In this document: positions 1-6,040 of the stretch, one piece after another
How the letters are laid out: each line of letters opens with the position of its first letter
How positions within the stretch are numbered: the stretch's first letter is position 1
Assembly: GCA_025980625.1 (NCBI GenBank)
Contig: JAICXG010000030.1
Location: 1-17,321, forward strand
Source of the DNA: Chthoniobacterales bacterium
Lineage (GTDB): Bacteria > Verrucomicrobiota > Verrucomicrobiia > Chthoniobacterales > UBA10450
Direction: 5' to 3'
Length of the DNA stretch: 17,321 nt
The notes under the pieces: generated by a model
Seen by the model: only the letters and a program-made list of their open reading frames with translations
Told to the model about the DNA's origin: nothing
Databases searched by the model: none
Translations under genes and position numbers: made by a program

Positions 1-96
1 ACGTGAGATAATGACCGACATCGAGTAATCGAGGAATGACTTCGAGACCTCCTCGGCGACATTGATCGGTTCTACTTTTTCATTGGCGTTGTACAT
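1..96 (-). CDS. gyrA: DNA gyrase subunit A, N-terminal fragment (runs off the window)
   Basis: This is the first 32 codons of GyrA, the subunit that cuts and rejoins DNA in the A2B2 gyrase and carries the catalytic tyrosine (beyond the window). Reading the minus strand from an ATG at 94-96 gives MYNANEKVEPINVAEEV followed by SKSFLDYSMSVIISR. This matches the conserved GyrA/ParC start, where E. coli has a segment like SSYLDYAMSVIVGR. The frame is open to the left edge. It lies 85 bases downstream of gyrB on the same strand, so a gyrB-gyrA operon is likely. No Shine-Dalgarno sequence is visible before the ATG. ParC starts similarly, but the position directly after gyrB favours gyrA. Confidence 0.9.
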   Translation of the reverse strand, partial: MYNANEKVEPINVAEEVSKSFLDYSMSVIISR

Positions 97-109
97 GCGG
101 AGTTAGGGA

Positions 110-183
110 AACTAAACAGGATTTACTGGATTTACTGGCTGCTCCAAAACCAATCCTGTAAGTCCCGTTAATCCTGTCTAGTT
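110..183. repeat. Imperfect inverted repeat between gyrB and gyrA
   Basis: Arms at about 110-141 and 152-183 are reverse complements with about 7 mismatches in 32 positions, around a ~10-base centre. Each arm is itself built from ~10-base direct repeats of the kind AGGATTTACTGG and AATCCTGTAAG. The right arm ends inside the gyrB stop codon (TAA, read on the minus strand at 184-182). From memory, units like AATCCTGTAAATCC are a common dispersed intergenic repeat in environmental bacteria; I cannot check this here. Transcribed from gyrB, it would form a long hairpin before gyrA without a U-run, so it is more likely an mRNA-processing or stability element, or a passive repeat, than a terminator. 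Confidence 0.7.
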
Positions 184-2764
184 AAACATCGAGATTGCGA
201 ACGTTGAGCGCGTTGTCCTCGATGTATTGCCGGCGCGGCTCGACCACGTCCCCCATCAGCTTGGAAAACATCTGGTCTGCTTCGACGGCGTTGTCGTCAT
301 TCAGATCAACCTTGAGAAGCTTGCGCTTCTCCGGATCCATCGTGGTGTTGAATAACTCTTTCGCGTTCATCTCACCAAGACCTTTGAAACGCTTGATCTG
401 CACTCCGCGCCGCCCGATTTCGAGTATCTTTTCCAGGATTTCCGGGATTGAAAACAACGGGTGCGTGGTCGCGCGCTCGCCTTCGCCTTCAATCAGCTCA
501 AAGATCGGCTGATCCGCCGCCGCGTAATGTTCGACCTTCAGACCTTTACGCGCGAGCTCGCCAATTACTTTCTGGATCGTAGTCGACTCATGCAGCTCGA
601 CCAGTTTGCCGCGCCGCCGCGCTCCGCCGCCATTTGTTTTCACCGGCGCGTTCGTCAGGGGAAGTAGCTCCTGCCCTATCTCTTCGTCGAACAGGTTCAG
701 GTCGAGATTTTCCTCGTGAAACTTTCGGACCGCGCGCTCATCGTGGAAGTAATGCACTGTCTCATCGTTGCCATGGCGCACCTTGACGAGGTAAGTCGGC
801 AGCTTGTCAGCTTTCTTGTCGCGATGATTGAGAAAATCCTCAAAATCGCCTCCGTGCCGGCGCACCGACTCACTTAACTTGGCCAGTTTCGCGAGCTGCT
901 CGAGGATATCTTTGAGCTGCGCCGTCGTCAGCTCCTTCTTATCCGACAGGTTCCTCAGGCGCACGTCTTCCGCGCCTAACGAGATTAAGATTTTATTGAG
1001 CTGCGCGTCATCGTCGACGTATTCTTCGCGTTTCTTGCGTTTGATTTGGTAGAGCGGCGGCTGGGCGATGAAAATCTTGCCCGCCCGGACTAACTCCGGC
1101 ATCTGCCGATAGAAGAAGGTCAAAAGGAGAACGCGAATATGCGAACCATCCACATCGGCATCAGTCATGATAATGATCCGTCCGTAGCGCAGTTTGCTGA
1201 TGTCGAAAGTGCCTTCGTTTTCCTTGCCGTTGCCGCCCTCTTCTTTCGGCCGGCCGATGCCCGTGCCGATCGCGGTGATCATCGACTGAATCTCATTATT
1301 CTTGAGCGCCTGGTCGAGCCGCGCTTTCTCGACGTTGATCAGCTTGCCCCGAATCGGCAGGATAGCCTGGTAACGCCGGTCACGTCCTTGTTTGGCCGAG
1401 CCGCCGGCCGAGTCACCCTCGACGATGTAAAGCTCGGTCAGGTCCGGATCACGCTCGGAACAATCGGCCAGCTTGCCCGGCAAACCGCCGCCCGTGAGCG
1501 CGCCTTTGCGAATCGTCTCGCGCGCTTTGCGTGCCGCCTCACGGGCCCGCGCCGCGGTCAGCACCTTGTCGAAGATCTTTTTCGCAACCGCCGGGTTCTG
1601 GTCGAAGTAAGTCATGAGCCCGTCGTAGACGACCGAGTTAACGATGCCGTCGATCTCCGTGTTCACCAGCTTCACCTTGGTTTGCGACTCAAAGCGCGGG
1701 TTCGGCAGCTTTATACTGAGGACGCAGACCAATCCTTCGCGCACGTCGTCGCCGGAGATGGATGGATCCTTCTCCTTCACGAGCGAGTTGGTTCGCGCGT
1801 ATTGGTTAATCGCTTTCGTTAGGGCGGTCCGGAAACCGGTCAGGTGCGTGCCGCCGTCGGGATTCGGAATGGAATTCGCGAAGGGCAAAATCTGGTCGTT
1901 GTAGCCGTCGTTGTATTGGAGGACGACATCCACGAAAACCTCATCCCGCTGGCGCGAGATTACGACCGGCTTGGGATGAATGACGTTCTTGTTTTCGCCC
2001 AGTTGCCTAACGAACTCTTCGATCCCGTGCTTGTAGTAAAACAACTCCTTCTTCGGCGGATCAAGCCGCTCATCAGCGAGCGTGATCTCGAGACCTGGAT
2101 TGAGGAAAGCCAGCTCGCGTAACCGGCTCGCCAGTCGTTCGAACTTGAACTCGGTCGTGATCGTGAAGATCGTCGGGTCCGGCAGGAAAGTGATGAGCGT
2201 GCCGGTGGTTTTTTTGTTCTTCAACTCGCCAATGACGCTCAACTTTTCCGTCGTCTTCCCGCGCTGGAAGGCCATGTGATAAACCTTCCCATCGCGCGAC
2301 ACTTCCACCTTGAACCAATCGGAGAGCGCGTTGACACACTTCGCGCCGACGCCGTGCAGACCGCCGGAATACTTGTAGGCGCCCTGGCCGAATTTCCCGC
2401 CTGCGTGCAGGTTGGTCAGGACCAGCTCGACCGCGGGCATTTTCCATTTCGGATGCATGTCGACCGGGATGCCGCGGCCGTTGTCGCGCACCGAGACCGA
2501 GCCGTCGACGTGAATCGCCACATCGATCCGGCTACAAAAACCGGCGAGATGTTCGTCGATCGAGTTGTCGAGCACCTCGAAAACGCAGTGGTGCAAGCCG
2601 CGTTCATCGGGATCGCCGATATACATGCCGGGGCGTTTCCGGACCGCCTCCAGACCTTCAAGTTTATCGATCTGAGCGGCGTTATATTTTTGGCTTTCGG
2701 AGATACTGGCGGGGCGATCGGGACGTGATGTGGACAGGGAGACCTCGTCTTTAGCTTGAAACAT
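182..2764 (-). CDS. gyrB: DNA gyrase subunit B
   Basis: This is the ATPase subunit of gyrase, which drives negative supercoiling together with GyrA. Visible in order are the GHKL ATPase motifs: GLEAVRKRPGMYIGDP near residues 37-52, FEVLDNSIDEHLAG with the catalytic Glu and Mg-binding Asn, DNGRGIP, and GGLHGVGAKCVNALSDW. Then come QTKVKLVNTE, and the TOPRIM motifs LYIVEGDSAGGSAKQGRDR and MTDADVDGSHI. The C-terminal part includes KRFKGLGEMN. A ~150-residue stretch after TOPRIM fits the insertion found in Gram-negative-type GyrB. The protein is 860 aa from the ATG at 2764; a TTG at 2779 would add five residues, and neither has a clear Shine-Dalgarno. gyrA follows on the same strand, and a secreted-protein gene diverges upstream. 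The gene carries three CTAACGA words (976, 1816, 2007), one of which makes a TTA Leu codon in SLGA. Confidence 0.97.
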   Translation of the reverse strand: MFQAKDEVSLSTSRPDRPASISESQKYNAAQIDKLEGLEAVRKRPGMYIGDPDERGLHHCVFEVLDNSIDEHLAGFCSRIDVAIHVDGSVSVRDNGRGIPVDMHPKWKMPAVELVLTNLHAGGKFGQGAYKYSGGLHGVGAKCVNALSDWFKVEVSRDGKVYHMAFQRGKTTEKLSVIGELKNKKTTGTLITFLPDPTIFTITTEFKFERLASRLRELAFLNPGLEITLADERLDPPKKELFYYKHGIEEFVRQLGENKNVIHPKPVVISRQRDEVFVDVVLQYNDGYNDQILPFANSIPNPDGGTHLTGFRTALTKAINQYARTNSLVKEKDPSISGDDVREGLVCVLSIKLPNPRFESQTKVKLVNTEIDGIVNSVVYDGLMTYFDQNPAVAKKIFDKVLTAARAREAARKARETIRKGALTGGGLPGKLADCSERDPDLTELYIVEGDSAGGSAKQGRDRRYQAILPIRGKLINVEKARLDQALKNNEIQSMITAIGTGIGRPKEEGGNGKENEGTFDISKLRYGRIIIMTDADVDGSHIRVLLLTFFYRQMPELVRAGKIFIAQPPLYQIKRKKREEYVDDDAQLNKILISLGAEDVRLRNLSDKKELTTAQLKDILEQLAKLAKLSESVRRHGGDFEDFLNHRDKKADKLPTYLVKVRHGNDETVHYFHDERAVRKFHEENLDLNLFDEEIGQELLPLTNAPVKTNGGGARRRGKLVELHESTTIQKVIGELARKGLKVEHYAAADQPIFELIEGEGERATTHPLFSIPEILEKILEIGRRGVQIKRFKGLGEMNAKELFNTTMDPEKRKLLKVDLNDDNAVEADQMFSKLMGDVVEPRRQYIEDNALNVRNLDV

Positions 2765-2983
2765 AGAAAGCGCGGGCAAAACCGCGACCGAAAAACATAG
2801 GCGAAAACGACCAATTCACAACAAATAATCTGGCGGAAGATCTTGCCTTGGAACCCCTATATTTTGAGGCGGGGAAATTTGCCGAGCGCCGAATGTTGTG
2901 GTCGAGAGCGCCCCGCCGCCGCCGCCGAGCGCTCGCCGACAAACAACTTGCCCGGCGATGACTCCCTCGGTCTAATCCGAAGG

Positions 2984-3586
2984 GTGAAAGCGTTCATTTT
3001 TGCCTTCCTCGCGCTCCTTTGCGCGGTGGCTTCCGCGCCCGCGCAGTACGCCGCGTTTAAGTCCGCCGACGGCATTCTCCTCATCTCACAACATCCGGAT
3101 CGATATTTCAGCGTCGATTTGCCCGGCGCGAAAATCATTCCGCTCGGGCAAAAGGATCTGTCGCACCCGGCCTTCATCATCTGCGATCGGCCTAACGACC
3201 AGGCGAAGCAGGGCCGTTTCGTCCAGGTCATGCCCGTGCCGCTGGCTGAGTTCAAGGGCCGGCCGAGCGAGGGGGACGAGGCGCTCCTGCGCAAACAGGC
3301 CGGCTACGAAATCAATTACTGGCACCCGCGCGACTCCGACGTTCGCCTAACGAACCTGGAGAACGGGCGGACGGCGTTGGTTTGGAGCCTGACCCTGGCA
3401 AAAAAGGGGCGCGCCGGTTCGAGGCAAACCTTCCTTTCCTGCCGGGAGAAAAACTACATTCTGGTTGTCAGCTCGAATGTGCCTAACGACCTCAAGATTG
3501 AACCAATCCAAGCCTATCTGCGACGCGTCGCCGCCTCCTTTCGCTCCGCCGCCCGCCCCATCTCGACGCCAGCCCCGACAAAATAA
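2984..3586 (+). CDS. Small secreted protein of unknown function
   Basis: I do not recognise the family. From the GTG at 2984 the protein is 200 aa and starts with a convincing signal peptide: VKAF, then a hydrophobic run IFAFLALLCAVASA, then a likely cleavage near APAQ-Y around residue 20. The frame is open upstream to 2843, but that stretch is Ala/Pro/Arg-rich and unlike a gene start; a TTG at 2948 is an alternative. The mature part is soluble-looking with mixed charge, including HPDRYFSVDLPGAKIIPLGQ, and ends in a Pro/Thr-rich tail. There are two cysteines in the mature part, no lipobox and no membrane segment. It diverges from gyrB with about 200 bases between, so its link to gyrase is probably only positional. 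Three CTAACGA words occur in it (3192, 3347, 3483), encoding PND, LTN and PND. Confidence 0.6.
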   Translation: MKAFIFAFLALLCAVASAPAQYAAFKSADGILLISQHPDRYFSVDLPGAKIIPLGQKDLSHPAFIICDRPNDQAKQGRFVQVMPVPLAEFKGRPSEGDEALLRKQAGYEINYWHPRDSDVRLTNLENGRTALVWSLTLAKKGRAGSRQTFLSCREKNYILVVSSNVPNDLKIEPIQAYLRRVAASFRSAARPISTPAPTK

Positions 3587-3602
3587 GGATCCGCATAGCG
3601 CA

Positions 3603-3619
3603 AAAAACGCCTCGTTTTT
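3603..3619. terminator. A/T-rich hairpin after the secreted-protein gene
   Basis: AAAAACG at 3603-3609 pairs with CGTTTTT at 3613-3619 around a CCT loop, 17 bases after the stop at 3586. The T-run lies inside the stem, so it reads the same on both strands and could act as a weak terminator. It is the only hairpin in the 84-base gap before the dehydrogenase gene. The call rests on pairing alone. Confidence 0.35.
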
Positions 3620-3670
3620 GACAAGCGCCGTGTAGAGCGCGCGCGTTACCCGCCCAATGCTCGCAGGCAT

Positions 3671-4789
3671 ATGGCGAAGTATCGAATCGCGTGGCTGCCG
3701 GGAGATGGAATCGGCGTGGAAGTGTTGGAGGCGGCTGAGGTCGTATTCGAGAAGCTGCGGCTCGATGCCGAGTACCCGGTCGGCGACATCGGCTGGAAAT
3801 TCTGGCGCAAAGAGGGCGACCCGCTTCCGCCGCGCACGATCGAGCTGCTCAAGCATGTCGATGCGGCGCTCTTCGGCGCCGTTACTTCGAAGCCCGTCAA
3901 GGCGGCGAACGCCGAGCTGGTTCCGGAGTTACAGGGCAAGACCCTGGTTTATCGCTCACCGATCGTGCGGATGCGGCAACTCTTTGATCTCTACACCTGT
4001 CTTCGGCCTTGCAAGGCTTATCCGGAGAACGCGCTGAACTTCAAGGAAGGAATCGATCTCGTCGTCTTCCGGGAGAACACCGAGGACCTTTACGCCGGGG
4101 TCGAGTTCGGACCGGTGCCGCGCGAGCTAGCTGATCTGTTTGGGAAATCGGCGAAGTCATTCGCGCCCTTCGCGAGTTTGGCGCCGGATGACTACGCAAT
4201 CTCGTGCAAGATCAACACTCGCGCCGGCTCGGAGCGGATCGTGCGCGCGGCCTTTGAGTTCGCCCGAAAATTTCACCGCAAGAAGGTGACGGTTGTGCAC
4301 AAGGCAAACGTCGTGCGAGCGAGCGACGGCTTGTTTCTCGATGCAGCCAAATCGGTCGCGGCGCAGTTCCCCGACATCGCGATGGACGACGCGAATATCG
4401 ACGCCATCACGATGTGGCTGCTGAAAAATCCCTTCAACTATGATGTCCTCGTCGCGCCCAATCTTTACGGCGACATTATCTCCGATCTGTGCGCGCAGAT
4501 GGTCGGCGGCCTTGGGTTTGGTTGCTCGGCTAACATCGGAGAAACACTTGCAGTCTTCGAGCCGACGCATGGCTCAGCGCCGAAGTATGCCGGGCAATAC
4601 AAAGTCAATCCTATCGCCACGATTCTGGCGGTGAAGATGATGCTCGAGTGGCTCGGTGAAACTGACAAAGCCCAGTCAGTGCAAGGCGCCGTCGCCGAAG
4701 TTATCCGGGAAGGAAAGGTCCGCACTTATGACATGGGTGGGCGCAACAGCACGATCGAAATGGCGATCGCGATCGCCGCGAAGCTATGA
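3671..4789 (+). CDS. Isocitrate/isopropylmalate dehydrogenase-family beta-decarboxylating dehydrogenase
   Basis: Enzymes of this family oxidise and decarboxylate a 2-hydroxy acid such as isocitrate, homoisocitrate, isopropylmalate or tartrate. The protein is 372 aa, shorter than E. coli Icd (416). It starts with the dinucleotide-fold motif LPGDGIGVEV and has VVFRENTEDLYAGVEF (residues 131-146), a Lys in VVHKANV (K211), the metal-site signature NLYGDIISD (264-272) and HGSAPKYAG (300-308). The KY pair after HGSAP resembles the 2'-phosphate-contacting pair of NADP-dependent isocitrate dehydrogenase. In the substrate loop, Ser96, Arg102, Arg112 and Arg134 align with the E. coli isocitrate-binding residues, but the Asn at the 115-equivalent is Ile98. 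The substrate is therefore uncertain. Its stop overlaps the next gene as ATGA, implying translational coupling. The ATG at 3671 has only a weak GCAGG before it. Confidence 0.88.
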   Translation: MAKYRIAWLPGDGIGVEVLEAAEVVFEKLRLDAEYPVGDIGWKFWRKEGDPLPPRTIELLKHVDAALFGAVTSKPVKAANAELVPELQGKTLVYRSPIVRMRQLFDLYTCLRPCKAYPENALNFKEGIDLVVFRENTEDLYAGVEFGPVPRELADLFGKSAKSFAPFASLAPDDYAISCKINTRAGSERIVRAAFEFARKFHRKKVTVVHKANVVRASDGLFLDAAKSVAAQFPDIAMDDANIDAITMWLLKNPFNYDVLVAPNLYGDIISDLCAQMVGGLGFGCSANIGETLAVFEPTHGSAPKYAGQYKVNPIATILAVKMMLEWLGETDKAQSVQGAVAEVIREGKVRTYDMGGRNSTIEMAIAIAAKL

Positions 4790-5733
4790 TCGCCACGCTC
4801 TCCTGTAGCGTCGTTAGGCGAGGAGACGCCACCCAACATAAAATTCGACTGCATGAAGTCGGCCTGCGCGATGGCTTGCAAATAGAACCGCGGGTCGTAC
4901 CGCTCGAGCAAAAGATCCGATGGGCCGAGGCGCTCCTCGATGCCGGCGTGGATCTGATTCAACTCGGGTCATTCGTCCATCCCGGCAAGGTGCCGCAGAT
5001 GGCGGACAGCGACGCGCTCTTCGCACATTTCCGTTCGCGACACGACGCCAGGTTTTCCGCGCTCGTGCTCAACGAAAAAGGCCTGGGGCGCGGACTCGCC
5101 TGCGGCGCCGAGATGTTTAGCATGGGCGTTTCCGCGAGTGAAACGCACAGCCGCAAGAACACCGGCATGTCGGTCGCGGAAGCAACGCTCCGGATTATCG
5201 CGATGGCGCGGGAAGCCGTCGCCGCCGGAAAAACGGTCCAGCTCTCGGTGCAATCAACTTTTGGCTGCGGCTACGAAGGCCCGGTGCTTCCCGCTCGCGT
5301 CCTTGCAATCGTCGAGCGCTATCTGGACGCAGGCTTCACTAACATCAGCCTCGCCGACACCGCCGGCCGGGGCACGCCGGAGGAGGTGCGCAAGTTATTC
5401 GGCGCAATCCTCGATCGCCATGGCGGCGACGCGCATTGCACGGCACATTTCCATAACACCTACGGACTCGGCCTCGCCAACTGTTGTGCCGCAATCGATC
5501 TTGGCGTGACCGGTTTTGAATCGTCCATCGGCGGCCTCGGCGGTTGTCCCTTCACAAAAGTCGCCGGCGGAAACGTCTGCACCGAAGACCTCGTTCATTA
5601 CCTGCAAAACACTGGCCGCCGCACCGATTTGCGCCTCGACAAACTGATCGCCCTTGCGCGTGACCTGAGCCACTACTTCGGACGCGAGCTGCCAGGCATC
5701 ATCTACAAAATCCCTTCGCCCCTCGCCTCATGA
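4786..5733 (+). CDS. Hydroxymethylglutaryl-CoA lyase-like enzyme (HMGL, DRE-TIM fold)
   Basis: HMG-CoA lyase cleaves 3-hydroxy-3-methylglutaryl-CoA to acetyl-CoA and acetoacetate in leucine breakdown; relatives act on similar 3-hydroxy-acyl-CoAs. The 315-aa protein has the expected length and motifs: HEVGLRDGLQ (R28, D29), FVHPGKVPQMAD, VSASETHSRKNTG, the metal-binding HFH (H221, H223) in AHFHNTYGLGLAN, and the catalytic-cysteine loop GGLGGCPFTK (C254) followed by GGNVCTEDL. All key residues seem intact. It overlaps the upstream dehydrogenase and the downstream CoA-transferase fragment by ATGA, so the three were built as one operon, possibly for a short branched or dicarboxylic acid. Residues 2-18 match nothing I know of in the family and are encoded by a small inverted repeat carrying TCGTTAGGC. 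No other in-frame ATG lies before the first motif. Confidence 0.9.
   Translation: MIATLSCSVVRRGDATQHKIRLHEVGLRDGLQIEPRVVPLEQKIRWAEALLDAGVDLIQLGSFVHPGKVPQMADSDALFAHFRSRHDARFSALVLNEKGLGRGLACGAEMFSMGVSASETHSRKNTGMSVAEATLRIIAMAREAVAAGKTVQLSVQSTFGCGYEGPVLPARVLAIVERYLDAGFTNISLADTAGRGTPEEVRKLFGAILDRHGGDAHCTAHFHNTYGLGLANCCAAIDLGVTGFESSIGGLGGCPFTKVAGGNVCTEDLVHYLQNTGRRTDLRLDKLIALARDLSHYFGRELPGIIYKIPSPLAS
4804..4830. repeat. Short inverted repeat inside the lyase 5' end
   Basis: GCGTC at 4808-4812 pairs with GACGC at 4825-4829 across a centre containing TCGTTAGGC (4811-4819). It looks like the remnant of a small dispersed GC-rich hairpin repeat and encodes part of the non-conserved N-terminus of the lyase (VVRRGDA). 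Only one copy is in this window, so its status as a repeat is inferred. Confidence 0.3.
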
Positions 5734-6020
5734 ACATGAGCGAACAGCCACCGCAGAAAGCCCTCGCCGGAATCCGCGTTCTCGACCTAACGAATGTCCT
5801 CGCCGGTCCCTTCGCCACCCTTCACCTGGCGCTGCTCGGCGCCGAAGTCATCAAGGTCGAGAACCCGATCGACGGCGATCTCGCGCGCAAGCTCGGTTGC
5901 GTCTCGCAGCTCAACCAGCAGTTGATGGGCACCAGTTTTCTCGCGCAAAACTCAAACAAGAAATCGCTTACTCTGAATCTCAAGAGCGACGCCGGCCAAC
6001 GCCTAACGACTAACGACTAA
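5730..6020 (+). pseudogene. CaiB/BaiF-type CoA-transferase, N-terminal remnant cut off in a tandem repeat
   Basis: Class III CoA-transferases (CaiB, Frc, SUGCT) move CoA between carboxylic acids and are normally about 400 aa. This one has 96 aa. It begins with the family start, IRVLDLTNVLAGPFATLHLA, LGAEVIKVENP and later NKKSLTLNLKS, and then stops. The last family-like residues are AGQRL; the final TTND and the stop TAA (6018-6020) come from the CTAACGA array. The catalytic aspartate near residue 169 of the family and the rest of the fold are missing, and no frame downstream resumes the family. The start overlaps the lyase stop (ATGA), so the intact gene was the third member of the operon. 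A deletion ending at the repeat, or an assembly join there, would explain it. Confidence 0.85.
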
Positions 6021-6040
6021 CGACTAACGACTAACGACTA
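6003..6040. repeat. Tandem array of five CTAACGA heptamers
   Basis: Perfect 7-base units start at 6003, 6010, 6017, 6024 and 6031, followed by a partial CTA. With the preceding GC, the first unit is the 9-mer GCCTAACGA found at many other places in the window. The array supplies the stop of the CoA-transferase remnant and ends at the first possible start (ATG at 6040) of the transketolase-like gene. Because seven is not a multiple of three, a change in copy number would shift the upstream frame and change the spacing to the downstream start. Confidence 0.97.

Noticed and set aside
1139..1822. A 227-codon plus-strand frame opposite gyrB
   Set aside because: It lies fully inside well-conserved GyrB sequence, and its translation resembles no family.
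2843..2983. Upstream extension of the small secreted protein from a TTG
   Set aside because: It would bury the signal peptide 47 residues inside the protein, and its composition is Ala/Pro/Arg-rich without similarity to known starts.
6003..6040. CTAACGA array as a CRISPR or telomere-like repeat
   Set aside because: Seven-base units without spacers are not CRISPR, and five internal copies between genes do not suggest a telomere.
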